DNA of 64,000 nucleotides from UBA4744 sp963718995. Its GTDB lineage: Bacteria > Actinomycetota > Acidimicrobiia > Spongiisociales > UBA4744. Below the pieces are notes generated by a model. That model saw only the letters and a program-made list of their open reading frames with translations. It did no database searches and was not told the origin of the DNA. The translations under genes and the position numbers were made by a program. Positions 41,873 to 50,934 of the stretch are shown piece by piece; the first letter of the stretch is position 1; each line of letters starts with the position of its first letter. The stretch lies in contig CAVRAP010000012.1 in assembly GCA_963718995.1 (NCBI GenBank), forward strand, positions 1 to 64,000. Reading direction: 5' to 3'.

Positions 41873-43053
41873 AGAGCAGGCTGCTCTGGCGAGACACCAT
41901 CGGTCTTGGCTATCGCGGAATCCTGACCCGGCGCGGCCGTTCCGTCTTGACGGCAGCCGGAATCGCTATCGGGATCGCCGCCATCGTGGCAGTGCTCGGC
42001 ATTTCCGCCTCGGGACGAGCCGACTTGCTCGCCGTTCTGGATGATCTGGGTACCAATCTCCTCCGGGTTACCCAGGGCCAGGGAATCCTCGGGCAGTCGA
42101 ACGGTTTCCCCGACGGTGCAGCCGAAATGGCCGGGCGGATCGGCCCGGTCAGCCGCTATAGCGCCACCACCCTGGTTGATACCTCGGTGCGGCGCTCTGC
42201 ACTGATCCCCGAACTCCAAACGAGCGGCATCGGCGTCTTCACCGCCAAAAACAACCTCCTTGATGTGCTGGGCGGCACCATGGAAGAAGGGCATTTCCTC
42301 GATGGGGCCGCCGACCGACTGCCCGTCACCGTGCTGGGCAGTGTGGCCGCGCAGCGATTGGGCATCCGGACCCTGGACCCGCAACCTCGCGTCTACCTGG
42401 GCGACACCTGGTTCACGGTGATCGGAATCGTCGATGCACTACCGCTGCATCCGGACCTGGAGCGGGCTGCCTTCATCGGATCCACCATCGCCGCCGACCT
42501 GTTCGACACGACGGCAGCACCCAGCGCCATCTACCTGCGGGTCAATCCTGAGGTGGTCGACGACGTCGTCGACGTGCTCCCGGCCAGCGTCAACCCGGAG
42601 AGCCCCGATCAGGTCGAAATCACGAGGCCTTCCGACGCCCTGGCCGCTCGTAAAGCCGCCGAGGAAGCGCTCACCGGACTTCTCGTCGCCCTGGGCGCCG
42701 TGGCACTCCTGGTGGGCGGCGTGGCGATCGCCAACATCATGGTCATGTCAGTTCTGGAGCGGCGCATGGAGATTGGGGTGCGCCGGGCGCTCGGAGCCAC
42801 TCGCGGTCATATCCGGGCCCAATTCCTTATCGAATCCACTCTCTTGGCAGCGGCGGGTGGCGTGGTGGGGGTCCTGCTCGGCGCCGGTATCACGGTGGCT
42901 TTCGCCATCAACCGGGACCTGACACTGGCAGTCCCGGTAGCCGGATTGTTCGGCAGCATCGGCGCGGCGCTGGCCGTCGGGGCCGTGGCCGGCCTCTACC
43001 CGGCTATCCGGGCCGCCAGGATCGAACCGGCCGAGGCGGTTCGGACCGGCTGA
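41869..43053 (+). CDS. MacB/FtsX-type ABC permease
   Basis: 394 residues: an N-terminal helix (TAAGIAIGIAAIVAVLGISASG), a large extracytoplasmic MacB-periplasmic-core domain (about 55-255), then three helices near the C-terminus with the FtsX motif IMVMSVLERRMEIGVRRALGA. Such complexes act as mechanotransmitters that export or release peptides, antibiotics or lipoproteins without moving substrate through the membrane. Last gene of the operon. Confidence 0.92.
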   Translation: MKSRLLWRDTIGLGYRGILTRRGRSVLTAAGIAIGIAAIVAVLGISASGRADLLAVLDDLGTNLLRVTQGQGILGQSNGFPDGAAEMAGRIGPVSRYSATTLVDTSVRRSALIPELQTSGIGVFTAKNNLLDVLGGTMEEGHFLDGAADRLPVTVLGSVAAQRLGIRTLDPQPRVYLGDTWFTVIGIVDALPLHPDLERAAFIGSTIAADLFDTTAAPSAIYLRVNPEVVDDVVDVLPASVNPESPDQVEITRPSDALAARKAAEEALTGLLVALGAVALLVGGVAIANIMVMSVLERRMEIGVRRALGATRGHIRAQFLIESTLLAAAGGVVGVLLGAGITVAFAINRDLTLAVPVAGLFGSIGAALAVGAVAGLYPAIRAARIEPAEAVRTG

Positions 43054-43107
43054 CGCCGCCGGACTTGCGACGAGGGGCTTCGACGCGTCGGGCGATTCCC
43101 GTGCCGC

Positions 43108-43782
43108 TCACTCGGCCGGCACCTCATAGTCGGGGTACCTGGCGAAATCCTTCACCCGGACTCGCCACGGCCGTTTGTCCCTGCGCCAGGAGCGGGCCGC
43201 CGCTATCGCCTCCGATCGGCTGCGCCACCAGTACATGAGGTTGGCCAGCATCGCGAGACCAACCGCCCAAATGTCCCCCTGCCAGAGAAACCACGGAACC
43301 AGACCGACCGGCCAGGTCTCGATACCGAGGTAGGCGCTGCCGAAGACGAGTCCGAGCATCGCAAGAGCGGCGATGGCGACCAGAGGCGCCCGCCAGTCGA
43401 TGACCAGCAGAGCGCCGAGGAGGGGAGAGATCCCGAACCCGCCTACGAACCGGTGATAGACCGGATAGACATGTCCGATCAACCCGCCGGCCGCTACCAG
43501 AAACATCTCCGGCCCCTCCGGCCATACGAGGCGAGCGGCCAACGTTGGCAACAGTGCCTTGAGGATGTCGATGGCTGCCGCCCGAAGACCACCGGCCCCC
43601 CCGGCCCGGGCCTGCAAAGCGGCAGGGCTCACCCCCCGGGTGATCACCGAAGCACCGGTTCCGTCGAGCACGACCTTGGTGCGGCTGAGGTCGAGCCCCG
43701 CCGCCCACGCCCGTCCCATGATCCGGGCTCCTGAGAGAGATCCGAACAGGTAGCCGGCGATCAGGGCGAGAGCTGCAGTCAT
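43108..43782 (-). CDS. Divergent PlsY-like membrane protein (B)
   Basis: 224 residues from ATG 43782. About six helices with GHVYPVYHRFVGGFGISPLLG in the position of the PlsY GHxFP...GGKG motif, and DGTGASVITRG where GxxNxGATNxxR is expected. It shares these deviations with the protein at 38714, so the two form a distinct subfamily. An extended basic C-terminus (RSWRRDKRPWRVRVKDFARYP in parts) is present. Probably lipid metabolism, but acyltransferase activity is uncertain. Confidence 0.7.
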   Translation of the reverse strand: MTAALALIAGYLFGSLSGARIMGRAWAAGLDLSRTKVVLDGTGASVITRGVSPAALQARAGGAGGLRAAAIDILKALLPTLAARLVWPEGPEMFLVAAGGLIGHVYPVYHRFVGGFGISPLLGALLVIDWRAPLVAIAALAMLGLVFGSAYLGIETWPVGLVPWFLWQGDIWAVGLAMLANLMYWWRSRSEAIAAARSWRRDKRPWRVRVKDFARYPDYEVPAE

Positions 43783-43858
43783 CCGACCATATTCGCGGAC
43801 GGGTCGACACAGCGGATGTTTATCGCCGGGTGGCGGCAGCCGGCGATCGGAACCGGTG

Positions 43859-44845
43859 TCAGCCCTGCCGCAACTCGTCGATGAGCGGTTCGATCCAGCG
43901 GGCACCCATCTCGAGCAGGAGCGGATCGTCGTTGAGGGTGGACAGGTGCACGGTCTCGACCCGGTCCCGGACTTTGTCGATCGTATAGCCGATGTCCAGT
44001 TGTGTTTCGTGATTCTCGGTAACAAACCCGATGGGCATGAAGACGAGGGCCCGGGCGCCGAGTTCCATGAGGTTGGCAGCCCCCTGATCCACGTCCGGGG
44101 TCGTCCACTTGCCGGGAACCGGATGGTTCATCCATCCGGCGCTCACCAGCGGGAACCGTCGGATGAGCCGCTCTTGCATCGCGTAGTACAGCGCCCGGCT
44201 CTCCCGAACACCGGTCTCCATGCCTTTGTTCTCGAGCGGGCAGCCGTGCAGGCACAGCACCAAACCGATCTGGGTCGGTGCGTATCTTTCGAGAAGCGGC
44301 GCAACGCCTTGGTCGATGTGAGCCACCAATTGCTCCTGGAAATCGGAACGCTCCCAGAATGACGGCAAGTACCGCATGTCCTTGACCCAGGTGCCATCCG
44401 GATGGAGTGCCTGGTTGATCTGCTCGAGGGCCAAACCGCCCGTGAAGACCGAATCGACCACCAACCACGGGTACACGACGACCCGTTCGTACCCTTGTTC
44501 CTTGATCTCCGCCAGCACCTGGTGCGGCATGAAGGGTTCAACGAAGTTGAAGGCCTTGAATACGCCAACCTCGTCGCCGTAGGTCTTCTTCAGGTGCTGT
44601 TCGATCCCGGCTCGCTGGCGCTCGAAGATGTCGTTGTGGGGTGAGTGGTAGTGATTGGCGGCATGCCATTCTTTACGTTGCTGACGTTCGAGCCGGCGGG
44701 AAAGCCAGGGAATCGAGAAGTCGGGGAACTTGATCGATTTGGAAACCAGCAACCGGAAAGATTTCTCGTTGTATTCGGCAAATTCCTCGTACTCTTCGAC
44801 CTCGCCGTATCCGCACAGAAGTACCGCAACCTTGTCGCCCACCAT
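43859..44845 (-). CDS. Ferrochelatase-family protein, divergent
   Basis: 328 residues from ATG 44845 (GAGGTGG upstream). The two-lobed ferrochelatase pattern is seen: VAVLLCGYGEVEEYEEF at the start, the metal-site His200 in LVLCLHGCPLENKG (standard: SAHGxP) and the conserved Glu in FVTENHETQLDIG (standard: DHxET). Actinobacterial enzymes usually insert iron into coproporphyrin III. The variant loops and the absence of other haem genes nearby mean a different chelatase or non-catalytic role is possible. It diverges from the Rph-like gene by 76 bp. Confidence 0.75.
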   Translation of the reverse strand: MVGDKVAVLLCGYGEVEEYEEFAEYNEKSFRLLVSKSIKFPDFSIPWLSRRLERQQRKEWHAANHYHSPHNDIFERQRAGIEQHLKKTYGDEVGVFKAFNFVEPFMPHQVLAEIKEQGYERVVVYPWLVVDSVFTGGLALEQINQALHPDGTWVKDMRYLPSFWERSDFQEQLVAHIDQGVAPLLERYAPTQIGLVLCLHGCPLENKGMETGVRESRALYYAMQERLIRRFPLVSAGWMNHPVPGKWTTPDVDQGAANLMELGARALVFMPIGFVTENHETQLDIGYTIDKVRDRVETVHLSTLNDDPLLLEMGARWIEPLIDELRQG

Positions 44846-44921
44846 CCACCTCTCACTGTGGCTACGTATCCTGTACGAAACCACCTAGCGTGGCGGATGA
44901 GCCTAACGGGCGAGGAGGCAC

Positions 44922-47219
44922 ATGAAAACTCATCTCTTGACGTCCTCGTCGGAGGCGCCGATGGCGATCGGCGGCAAGGCCGGCAGGATCCAGTGGTTGA
45001 TCCAGCACCGGTACCGGGTGCCCGAAACCTGGGTGGTACCGGCAATCCAGCCATCTCCCGAAGCCGACGACGTGGAGGTTTGGCTGCCCGATCGCGGGCC
45101 TTGGGCGGTGCGATCCTCGGCGGCCGTCGAGGACGGTTTCGAGTCTTCGTATGCGGGCCAGTTCGCGACCGAACTGGATGTCTTCGATCCCGCCAATGTC
45201 GCAGAGGCAATCCGCCGGGTCCGCCTTTCGGCAGTCGGATCGACCGTGACCGCGTATCGAGAACGAACGGGGGACACCAGTCCGATCGCCATGTCGGTCA
45301 TGGTGCAGCGCATGGTCACCCCCCGGGTATCAGGAGTGGCCTTTTCCCGCAATCCGACGACCGGCCTCAACGAGGTCGTGATCGAGGCGGTTGCCGGACG
45401 GGGCGACGCGCTGGTCGACGAGGGCGTGACGCCGCAACGATGGATCGAACGGTGGGGAGCTTGGAGCGCCCAGCCGGAAGACGGGGCGGTGCTGCCGGAA
45501 CCGGTGGCTCGCGCCATCGCCGAAGAGACTGCTCAGATCGCCGGACGGTTCGGGTCCCCGGTTGACCTCGAGTGGGTATGGGACGGCACCGACGTGTGGT
45601 GGGTCCAGCTGCGTCCGATCACCGGCCTGGACAACGTCGCCGTTTACTCCAATCGGATATCCCGTGAGGTGATGCCCGGGATGATCAAACCGCTCGTATG
45701 GTCCATCAACGTACCCGTGGTGAACCGGGCCTGGATCGACCTCTTCTCCGAAGTCATCGGACCGAACGACCTCCGCCCCGACCAACTCGCCAAGGCGTTT
45801 GCCTACCGCTCGTACTTCGATATGGGAACCATCGGCGAGATCTTTGAAATCGTGGGGATGCCGCGCGACGCGCTCGAAATGTTGCTGGGCTTGCCAACGC
45901 AGGCGAAGCCGGGCTTCCGACCAACCCTCTCGACCGTACGGCACCTTCCCCGCTTCCTGGCAACGGCTACCCGCAAAGCCTTCTACGGCAGGCGGGTCGA
46001 CGAGCAAGTTGACGAACTGCTGACCCAGTTCAGAACCTATGAACGGGAAGACCTCACCATCCTCAGCGACTCGGGACTCCTGGCCCAAATCGACGACCTG
46101 GCCGACCTGGCAACCAGGGCCGCCTACCGGAACATCGTCATTCCTTTGCTCGCCAACCTGTACGTCATGCTGTTGCGCAGGGCGTTGCAGAAACGCGAGG
46201 TCGATGTTGACGGACTCGATCTCCAACTGGGCGATCCGGCCAATCCCTACAACCCCAACCCGGCTCTGGGCCGTTTGGGAACCAGGGTGGCGAGCCTCGG
46301 ACCCGAAGCCCTGGCGGACTTCGATCGGAATGGCCGCGAAGGCCTCCCCGACGACGTACGCCGTGAATTCGAATCCTTTCTCGATCGATTCGGCCACCTG
46401 TCGGACAGCGGCAACGACTTCTCGGTTCCGCCTTGGAACGAGCGACCCGCAGCCGTGATGCGATTGGCCCTCGACCATGCCGAGACCACCGGAACCCATG
46501 AGGCTACGCCCTGGCGAGAAGCGACCGGGCGGCTCAACCCGCTGTCGCGCCTGGCGTTGCAAGCTCTCCATCGACGGGCGAGCCGGTTTGTGGATTACCG
46601 GGAAGCCATCAGCTTTGTCTACACCTACGGGTACGGGCTCTTCCGCCCCTACCTGCTCGAAACCGGACGGCGTCTGGCCGTTCGAGGATTGCTAGTACAA
46701 CCGGAAGACGTCATGTACCTGGACTTCGACGAGGTGCGGGAACTGTTCCAGGGCAGCGAGACGATCGGACCTGCCGGGTTGGTGCGGACCCGCCGAGCCG
46801 AGATGGCCGAGCTCGAAGATGTGGACATGCCCGAGACCATCTTCGGTGACGATTTCGTCCCCGCCCGCCTTGGCCCCAACCCGGCCGAGCGACTCTACGG
46901 GGTGGCCACTTCCCGGGGCCGCCACCGGGGCACCCTGCGGATCGTCAAAGGAATCGACGACTCACCCAAGGTCCAGCCCGGCGATGTGGTTGCCGTCCCG
47001 TTCAGCGATGTTGGCTGGACACCGTTGTTTGCCCGAGCGGGCGCCGTCATTGCTGAAGCCGGCGGCATGCTGTCGCACAGCAGCATCGTTGCCCGCGAGT
47101 ACCGCATCCCATGTGTGGTCTCGGTTCCCGGGGCCACCCGCCTGCCCGACGGCGCCACAGTCGTGGTGGACGGTTACACCGGCACCATCATCGTCGAAGA
47201 TCAGAGTTTTGGCGCTTAA
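44922..47219 (+). CDS. PEP-synthase/Rph-like dikinase-type phosphotransferase
   Basis: 765 residues. The N-terminal PPDK-type ATP-grasp has AVRSSAAVEDGFESSYAGQF (about 63-82) and VSGVAFSRNPTTG. A central helical region of about 400 residues (250-650) matches nothing I know. The swivelling phospho-histidine domain is at the C-terminus, with His719 in GGMLSHSSIVARE. PEP synthase would have a PEP/pyruvate barrel after this domain; here it is missing. The order ATP domain, acceptor domain, His domain is that of rifampicin phosphotransferase. The acceptor is unknown. Start ATG with GAGGAGG. Its last codons and stop lie inside repeat copy 4. Confidence 0.8.
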   Translation: MKTHLLTSSSEAPMAIGGKAGRIQWLIQHRYRVPETWVVPAIQPSPEADDVEVWLPDRGPWAVRSSAAVEDGFESSYAGQFATELDVFDPANVAEAIRRVRLSAVGSTVTAYRERTGDTSPIAMSVMVQRMVTPRVSGVAFSRNPTTGLNEVVIEAVAGRGDALVDEGVTPQRWIERWGAWSAQPEDGAVLPEPVARAIAEETAQIAGRFGSPVDLEWVWDGTDVWWVQLRPITGLDNVAVYSNRISREVMPGMIKPLVWSINVPVVNRAWIDLFSEVIGPNDLRPDQLAKAFAYRSYFDMGTIGEIFEIVGMPRDALEMLLGLPTQAKPGFRPTLSTVRHLPRFLATATRKAFYGRRVDEQVDELLTQFRTYEREDLTILSDSGLLAQIDDLADLATRAAYRNIVIPLLANLYVMLLRRALQKREVDVDGLDLQLGDPANPYNPNPALGRLGTRVASLGPEALADFDRNGREGLPDDVRREFESFLDRFGHLSDSGNDFSVPPWNERPAAVMRLALDHAETTGTHEATPWREATGRLNPLSRLALQALHRRASRFVDYREAISFVYTYGYGLFRPYLLETGRRLAVRGLLVQPEDVMYLDFDEVRELFQGSETIGPAGLVRTRRAEMAELEDVDMPETIFGDDFVPARLGPNPAERLYGVATSRGRHRGTLRIVKGIDDSPKVQPGDVVAVPFSDVGWTPLFARAGAVIAEAGGMLSHSSIVAREYRIPCVVSVPGATRLPDGATVVVDGYTGTIIVEDQSFGA

Positions 47220-47254
47220 CGTGCTTGATATTCCGGCAAGATAGGCGCCAAAAC
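47207..47254. repeat. Dispersed palindromic repeat, copy 4
   Basis: TTTTGGCGCTTAA, the core GTGCTTGATATTCCGGCAAG and ATAGGCGCCAAAACCCGGAT. Same orientation as copy 3. It overlaps the last four codons and the stop of the Rph-like gene and lies between convergent genes. Confidence 0.8.
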
Positions 47255-47263
47255 CCGGATTTC

Positions 47264-47923
47264 TTACCAGGGGTGCTCGCTACCGTCCCAGGTCCAGAAC
47301 CGGCCGTGGTGAGCCTCGGTGAGGCCGGCAACCAACTCGCGGATCCCGGCGACGCTCTCGTCAACGCTCAACGTCGCCGAGCTGCCCCCCATGTCCGTTC
47401 GAACCCAGCCGGGATGCAACACGATGGCAATCACGCCTTGCTCGGCCCAACCGGGGGCTACTCGACGGAACTCGTCGTTGAGGGCGGCTTTGGAATCGCC
47501 GTAGTCGCCCAGGCTCTCCTGCCGCCCGCGCCGGGCTCCCAACTGGGAGGTAACCAGCACCACCTTGCCACCCGGCGCGATGGCTCCAGCCTCCAGCAGT
47601 GCCTCGATCGCGCGAACAGGAGCCTCGGCGTTGACGGCCATCATCTCGGCCCGGGGAGTGCCCCGACCAACGCCGGCGTTGTGGATGACCAGGTCGAGCT
47701 TGCCGACGGACCGGACCAGTGAGGCGAGTTGCGCCTCGTCCCGGACGTCGAATGGATGAATGGTGAGATCGCCCGGCAGCTCACCGAGGTGGCCGGGTTG
47801 GTCCGGGGTCCGCGTGGTGGCATGGACGTCCCGGCCTTCGGCCAGGTACTGCCGGGTTAGTTCGAGTCCGATGCCCCGGCTGGCACCAATAATCAGGGCC
47901 CCGAATTGGTCCTTACCCGTCAC
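47264..47923 (-). CDS. SDR-family oxidoreductase (CsgA-like)
   Basis: 219 residues. IIGASRGIGLEL (residues 11-22) binds the cofactor, VIHNAGVG replaces the usual NNAG, and the catalytic Ser (LVTSQLGAR) and Tyr/Lys (YGDSK) are present. The short form with HPGWVRTDMGG is typical of the C-factor/sniffer-like SDR group. Substrate unknown. The repeat lies between its end and the Rph-like gene. Confidence 0.88.
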   Translation of the reverse strand: MTGKDQFGALIIGASRGIGLELTRQYLAEGRDVHATTRTPDQPGHLGELPGDLTIHPFDVRDEAQLASLVRSVGKLDLVIHNAGVGRGTPRAEMMAVNAEAPVRAIEALLEAGAIAPGGKVVLVTSQLGARRGRQESLGDYGDSKAALNDEFRRVAPGWAEQGVIAIVLHPGWVRTDMGGSSATLSVDESVAGIRELVAGLTEAHHGRFWTWDGSEHPW

Positions 47924-47959
47924 GGACCCCTCCTTCCTGCGTTACCGCCTCGGCGTGTA

Positions 47960-49108
47960 TCACTCGGCAGCATCCGATGGCATCCGAAGACCAAGCACGT
48001 GACCACGCGGACGGTGACGAATCCGATTCTCGTAGGCCAGCATCACCAAGATGATGGCCGTATCGGCTCCCAGCAGGACAAGGCCGCTGAACGACGCACC
48101 GACTACCGAAACAATTCCGATGGCGAGCGCGGCGCTGAGCCTGGTGTAGGGGACCTTCCGGAGCGCCCGGTACGCCGACGCCACAAACGAAAGCAACACC
48201 AGGGCGAATCCCACCGCTAGAAGCGTCCGGGACAGTGCGGGCAGCTCTTCGTTTGGATGAGCGGTTACTTCGGCCACCACGACCGAAAACAGGACAATGC
48301 CGGCAACCAACGGGTAGTGCAGGATCGTGTAGGCATCCCGGGCGAACGACCCCTGGGCAGTCCCGGAGAGGCTCCGCAGATGCGACTCGACCCGCTCGGC
48401 AGCCCAATCAAAATAGGACCACCACAACAAGGAGGTGGCCAGCGTGGCAACGATGAGTGTTGTCCCCAAGGTGAGGCCGAGCCGGCTGCTACTGATTCCT
48501 GCCCCGATGGCCACGATCGACTCCCCGAGCGCGATGATGACCAGAAGTCCATAGCGCTCCGCAAAGTGGCCGGCGTTGATCTCCCAGTCGCCTCGCTCCG
48601 CCGCTCGGGCCGCAACGAGATCGACCAGCAATGATGCCAGCCAAATCCAGGTGCGGGCCGGATCGGCGACGAACCCCCCGACCACGGCGATGAGGGTGGC
48701 CAGAACGGTGAGCGGGACGAACCGCGCCACAACCTTTCGCCGCTCAGGACTTGCCGATCGATACGAAAGGACATTGGCAATCAGACGAAACACGAAATAG
48801 GCACCCACGAAGTACGGGCCGCCCTCACCGAACGCGTCGGGAATCGCCCTTGCCATCAGCAAACTCATCGCCATCGCAACCAGGAGGCCAGCCCGGGCGT
48901 CCATCCGGTCGGTCCCAACCGCATTGAGCGTCCACGTGAACAGGGACCAGCCCCAGTAGATCATGGCGAGGACCAGGGCTCCTTTTGCGACCCCGACCGG
49001 GCTGAGGTCATGTTCAATGAGCGCCACGATCTGGGTGATGGCGAAGACAAACACAAGGTCAAAAAAGAGTTCGAGCGGTGAAACACCAATCTCTTCGGAA
49101 TCGGGCAT
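47960..49108 (-). CDS. ltrA: Low temperature requirement protein A family
   Basis: 382 residues with about eleven membrane helices. The N-terminal signature SPLELFFDLVFVFAITQ and the internal HFAERYGLLVIIALGESIVAIG are diagnostic of LtrA. The molecular function of the family is not established; the first member was linked to growth in the cold in Listeria. It lies 36 bp downstream of no same-strand partner except the SDR that follows, with which it may be co-transcribed. Confidence 0.92.
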   Translation of the reverse strand: MPDSEEIGVSPLELFFDLVFVFAITQIVALIEHDLSPVGVAKGALVLAMIYWGWSLFTWTLNAVGTDRMDARAGLLVAMAMSLLMARAIPDAFGEGGPYFVGAYFVFRLIANVLSYRSASPERRKVVARFVPLTVLATLIAVVGGFVADPARTWIWLASLLVDLVAARAAERGDWEINAGHFAERYGLLVIIALGESIVAIGAGISSSRLGLTLGTTLIVATLATSLLWWSYFDWAAERVESHLRSLSGTAQGSFARDAYTILHYPLVAGIVLFSVVVAEVTAHPNEELPALSRTLLAVGFALVLLSFVASAYRALRKVPYTRLSAALAIGIVSVVGASFSGLVLLGADTAIILVMLAYENRIRHRPRGHVLGLRMPSDAAE

Positions 49109-49149
49109 GAGATCCTCGCGGGCGGCTGACGTTGGACGCTAGCAACACA

Positions 49150-49175
49150 GACGGCCACCCCGAAGGGTGGCCGTC
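49150..49175. terminator. Strong hairpin between the lipoprotein and ltrA genes
   Basis: GACGGCCACCC-CGAA-GGGTGGCCGTC is a perfect 11-bp stem with a tetraloop. On the minus strand it follows the lipoprotein gene stop (49199) by 24 nt and precedes ltrA. The U tract is poor on both strands (TTCAC / TGTGTTGC). Confidence 0.6.
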
Positions 49176-49198
49176 TTCACATCCGGCTTGTCGTCGAC

Positions 49199-50155
49199 TT
49201 ACAGGTCCGGCAACCCGAAGTCGAGGTTGTCCATCTCTGTGAAGTTCTCCGGGACCTCGATAACGATGTCTTCCCCGTAGTCGAACATCTCGAATTCCAT
49301 GATCATCGACTCGAACGCTTCTTCCGGAGGTACGTCGACCTTCGTCCCGTCAATCTCGATGCGGTACTTGTGGACGAGCCCGTCGTCGGAAATCCACAGA
49401 TCCATGGGCAACTCATCCACCGGCAGCTCCTGCGACTCGATCTCGGCGCGCTGTTCGGGCGTGGCGTTGGCCAACAGTTCCTCCATGTCGAAGATCACCA
49501 GGTAGTGCGTAGTCTCCACTCCGCGCAGCGTCTCGCGGCCCAACTCCTCGACAGTCCCGTTGGCTTCTTCAAAGAATTCGAGGAACTCGGCCGGATTGCT
49601 GGGTGTAGCACCGGTGAACCCGCCGGTGGCATCCGCCCCTTCCTCAACCGATGTGGCAACCCACTCGACGTCCGGACCCAGGAACATGGCGAAGAGACCG
49701 AATCGGATGTACGCGGTGTCCCCGATGGTGCGGATCTCCATCTCACTGAGCAGGCCGGCCAGTTCGGGCGGCACGTCTTCGCCGGATTGGGCGGCCATGG
49801 CGCTCAAGTCCATGAGGAAACTGAAGTTGCCCGCCTCATTGTCGAAAGCGCCACTGAAAGGCATAGTGAAGGTTCCACCCGGCAGGTCGGCCGATCCGGT
49901 GATGGAGATCATCCCTTCCATGCGACCCTTGGTCGCCTCGCGGGTCTGCGACAACGATTTCTGCAAACTGGCCAGGCTGGCGTTGGATCCTCCCCCGGCA
50001 GTCGTGGTAGTCACATCAGGCGCCGCGGTTGTGGTGGTTTCGCCGCCGGACGCCGTGGTCGTCGTCTCTGCGACCGGGTCGGTTCCACCACAGGCCGTGA
50101 GGACGAGGGCCAGAGCTGCGACGAGCAGCAACAAGATTCGGATTCTCATAGTCAT
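49199..50155 (-). CDS. Lipoprotein with LppX/LolA-like fold
   Basis: 318 residues. Lipobox ALVLTAC, then a Thr-rich linker (ETTTTAAPDVTTTT), then a domain of about 240 residues. Its alternating strands (GRMEGMISITGSADLPGGTF, DVEWVATSVEE, THYLVIFDMEELL, PMDLWISDDGLVHKYRIEIDG; each under 20 residues in a row in the family pattern) fit the half-barrel fold of LppX/LprG/LolA proteins, which carry lipids. A lipid-carrier role is an inference from the fold. AAAGGGG precedes the ATG. Confidence 0.8.
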   Translation of the reverse strand: MTMRIRILLLLVAALALVLTACGGTDPVAETTTTASGGETTTTAAPDVTTTTAGGGSNASLASLQKSLSQTREATKGRMEGMISITGSADLPGGTFTMPFSGAFDNEAGNFSFLMDLSAMAAQSGEDVPPELAGLLSEMEIRTIGDTAYIRFGLFAMFLGPDVEWVATSVEEGADATGGFTGATPSNPAEFLEFFEEANGTVEELGRETLRGVETTHYLVIFDMEELLANATPEQRAEIESQELPVDELPMDLWISDDGLVHKYRIEIDGTKVDVPPEEAFESMIMEFEMFDYGEDIVIEVPENFTEMDNLDFGLPDL

Positions 50156-50250
50156 ATACCCCTTTGGTCTCCCCAGCCAGACTACGTCAATGGACGATCT
50201 AGAGGAGCTGTTTTCGTTGGTCCCTTATCGAACCGGCCCGTTCCACCCGG

Positions 50251-50934
50251 TTAGACGGCCGGATCCGCAGGCTCACTCGTCAGGGCTTCGACCGCCGGTC
50301 GGTACATCGTGCGTTTGATGGCTTCGAGAGTGGCGGAGTCGCCTGCGGCGAGCGCCGCGGCGGCTTCGATCGCCTTCGCAAGCACCTCATCTTCTGGCAC
50401 AGCCTGGTCGACGATCCCGGCCTGGAGCGCCTGGCCTCCGCCAAAGCGATGAGCCGTTGTCATCGCCAGGTGAGCGACCTGGGGAGCGAGCCGCGCCTGA
50501 ATGAGCGCGGCCATTCCTTCGGTAAACGGAATCTTGATGTTGATCTCGGGGAGGCTCCAGAAACCTCGATCGGCTCGCATCACCCGGAAATCGTGGGCGA
50601 GCGACCACATGGCCCCGGCCGCGAAGCAATGACCGTTAATCGCCGCCACAGTCGGGTGAGGAAAGGTCAGCGTGCGGGCCAGGAGCTTCTGCGTCTCGAG
50701 GGCTAGTGCGACAAAGCTCATATCGGCTTCGCCGGACATAGCCCAATCGAGATCAAGCCCGTTTGAAAAGAACTTGCCGGTCCCGGTGGTGACCAAGGCG
50801 GCCGGGCCGGCGACCGCCGCGACCTTGTCGAGGAGTTGGTTGATGCGCACCAGTGAGCTCCGATTGAATCGGTTCTCCCCGGCGTCCATAGTCAGCACGT
50901 ACACATCGTCGTGTTGGGTGAGCTCGAACGACAC
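50251..50934 (-). CDS. Enoyl-CoA hydratase/isomerase family protein
   Basis: 227 residues from GTG 50934, which has GAGGAG 5 nt upstream. The crotonase fold is clear: VLTMDAGENRFNR, an oxyanion-hole segment NGHCFAAGAMWSLAHDFRVM, and ALVTTGTGKFFSNGLDL. The usual catalytic Glu pair of true hydratases is not obvious (the second position is in FWSLPEINIKIPF), so an isomerase of the delta3-delta2 type, which uses one Glu, is at least as likely. No other beta-oxidation gene is nearby. Confidence 0.85.
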   Translation of the reverse strand: MSFELTQHDDVYVLTMDAGENRFNRSSLVRINQLLDKVAAVAGPAALVTTGTGKFFSNGLDLDWAMSGEADMSFVALALETQKLLARTLTFPHPTVAAINGHCFAAGAMWSLAHDFRVMRADRGFWSLPEINIKIPFTEGMAALIQARLAPQVAHLAMTTAHRFGGGQALQAGIVDQAVPEDEVLAKAIEAAAALAAGDSATLEAIKRTMYRPAVEALTSEPADPAV

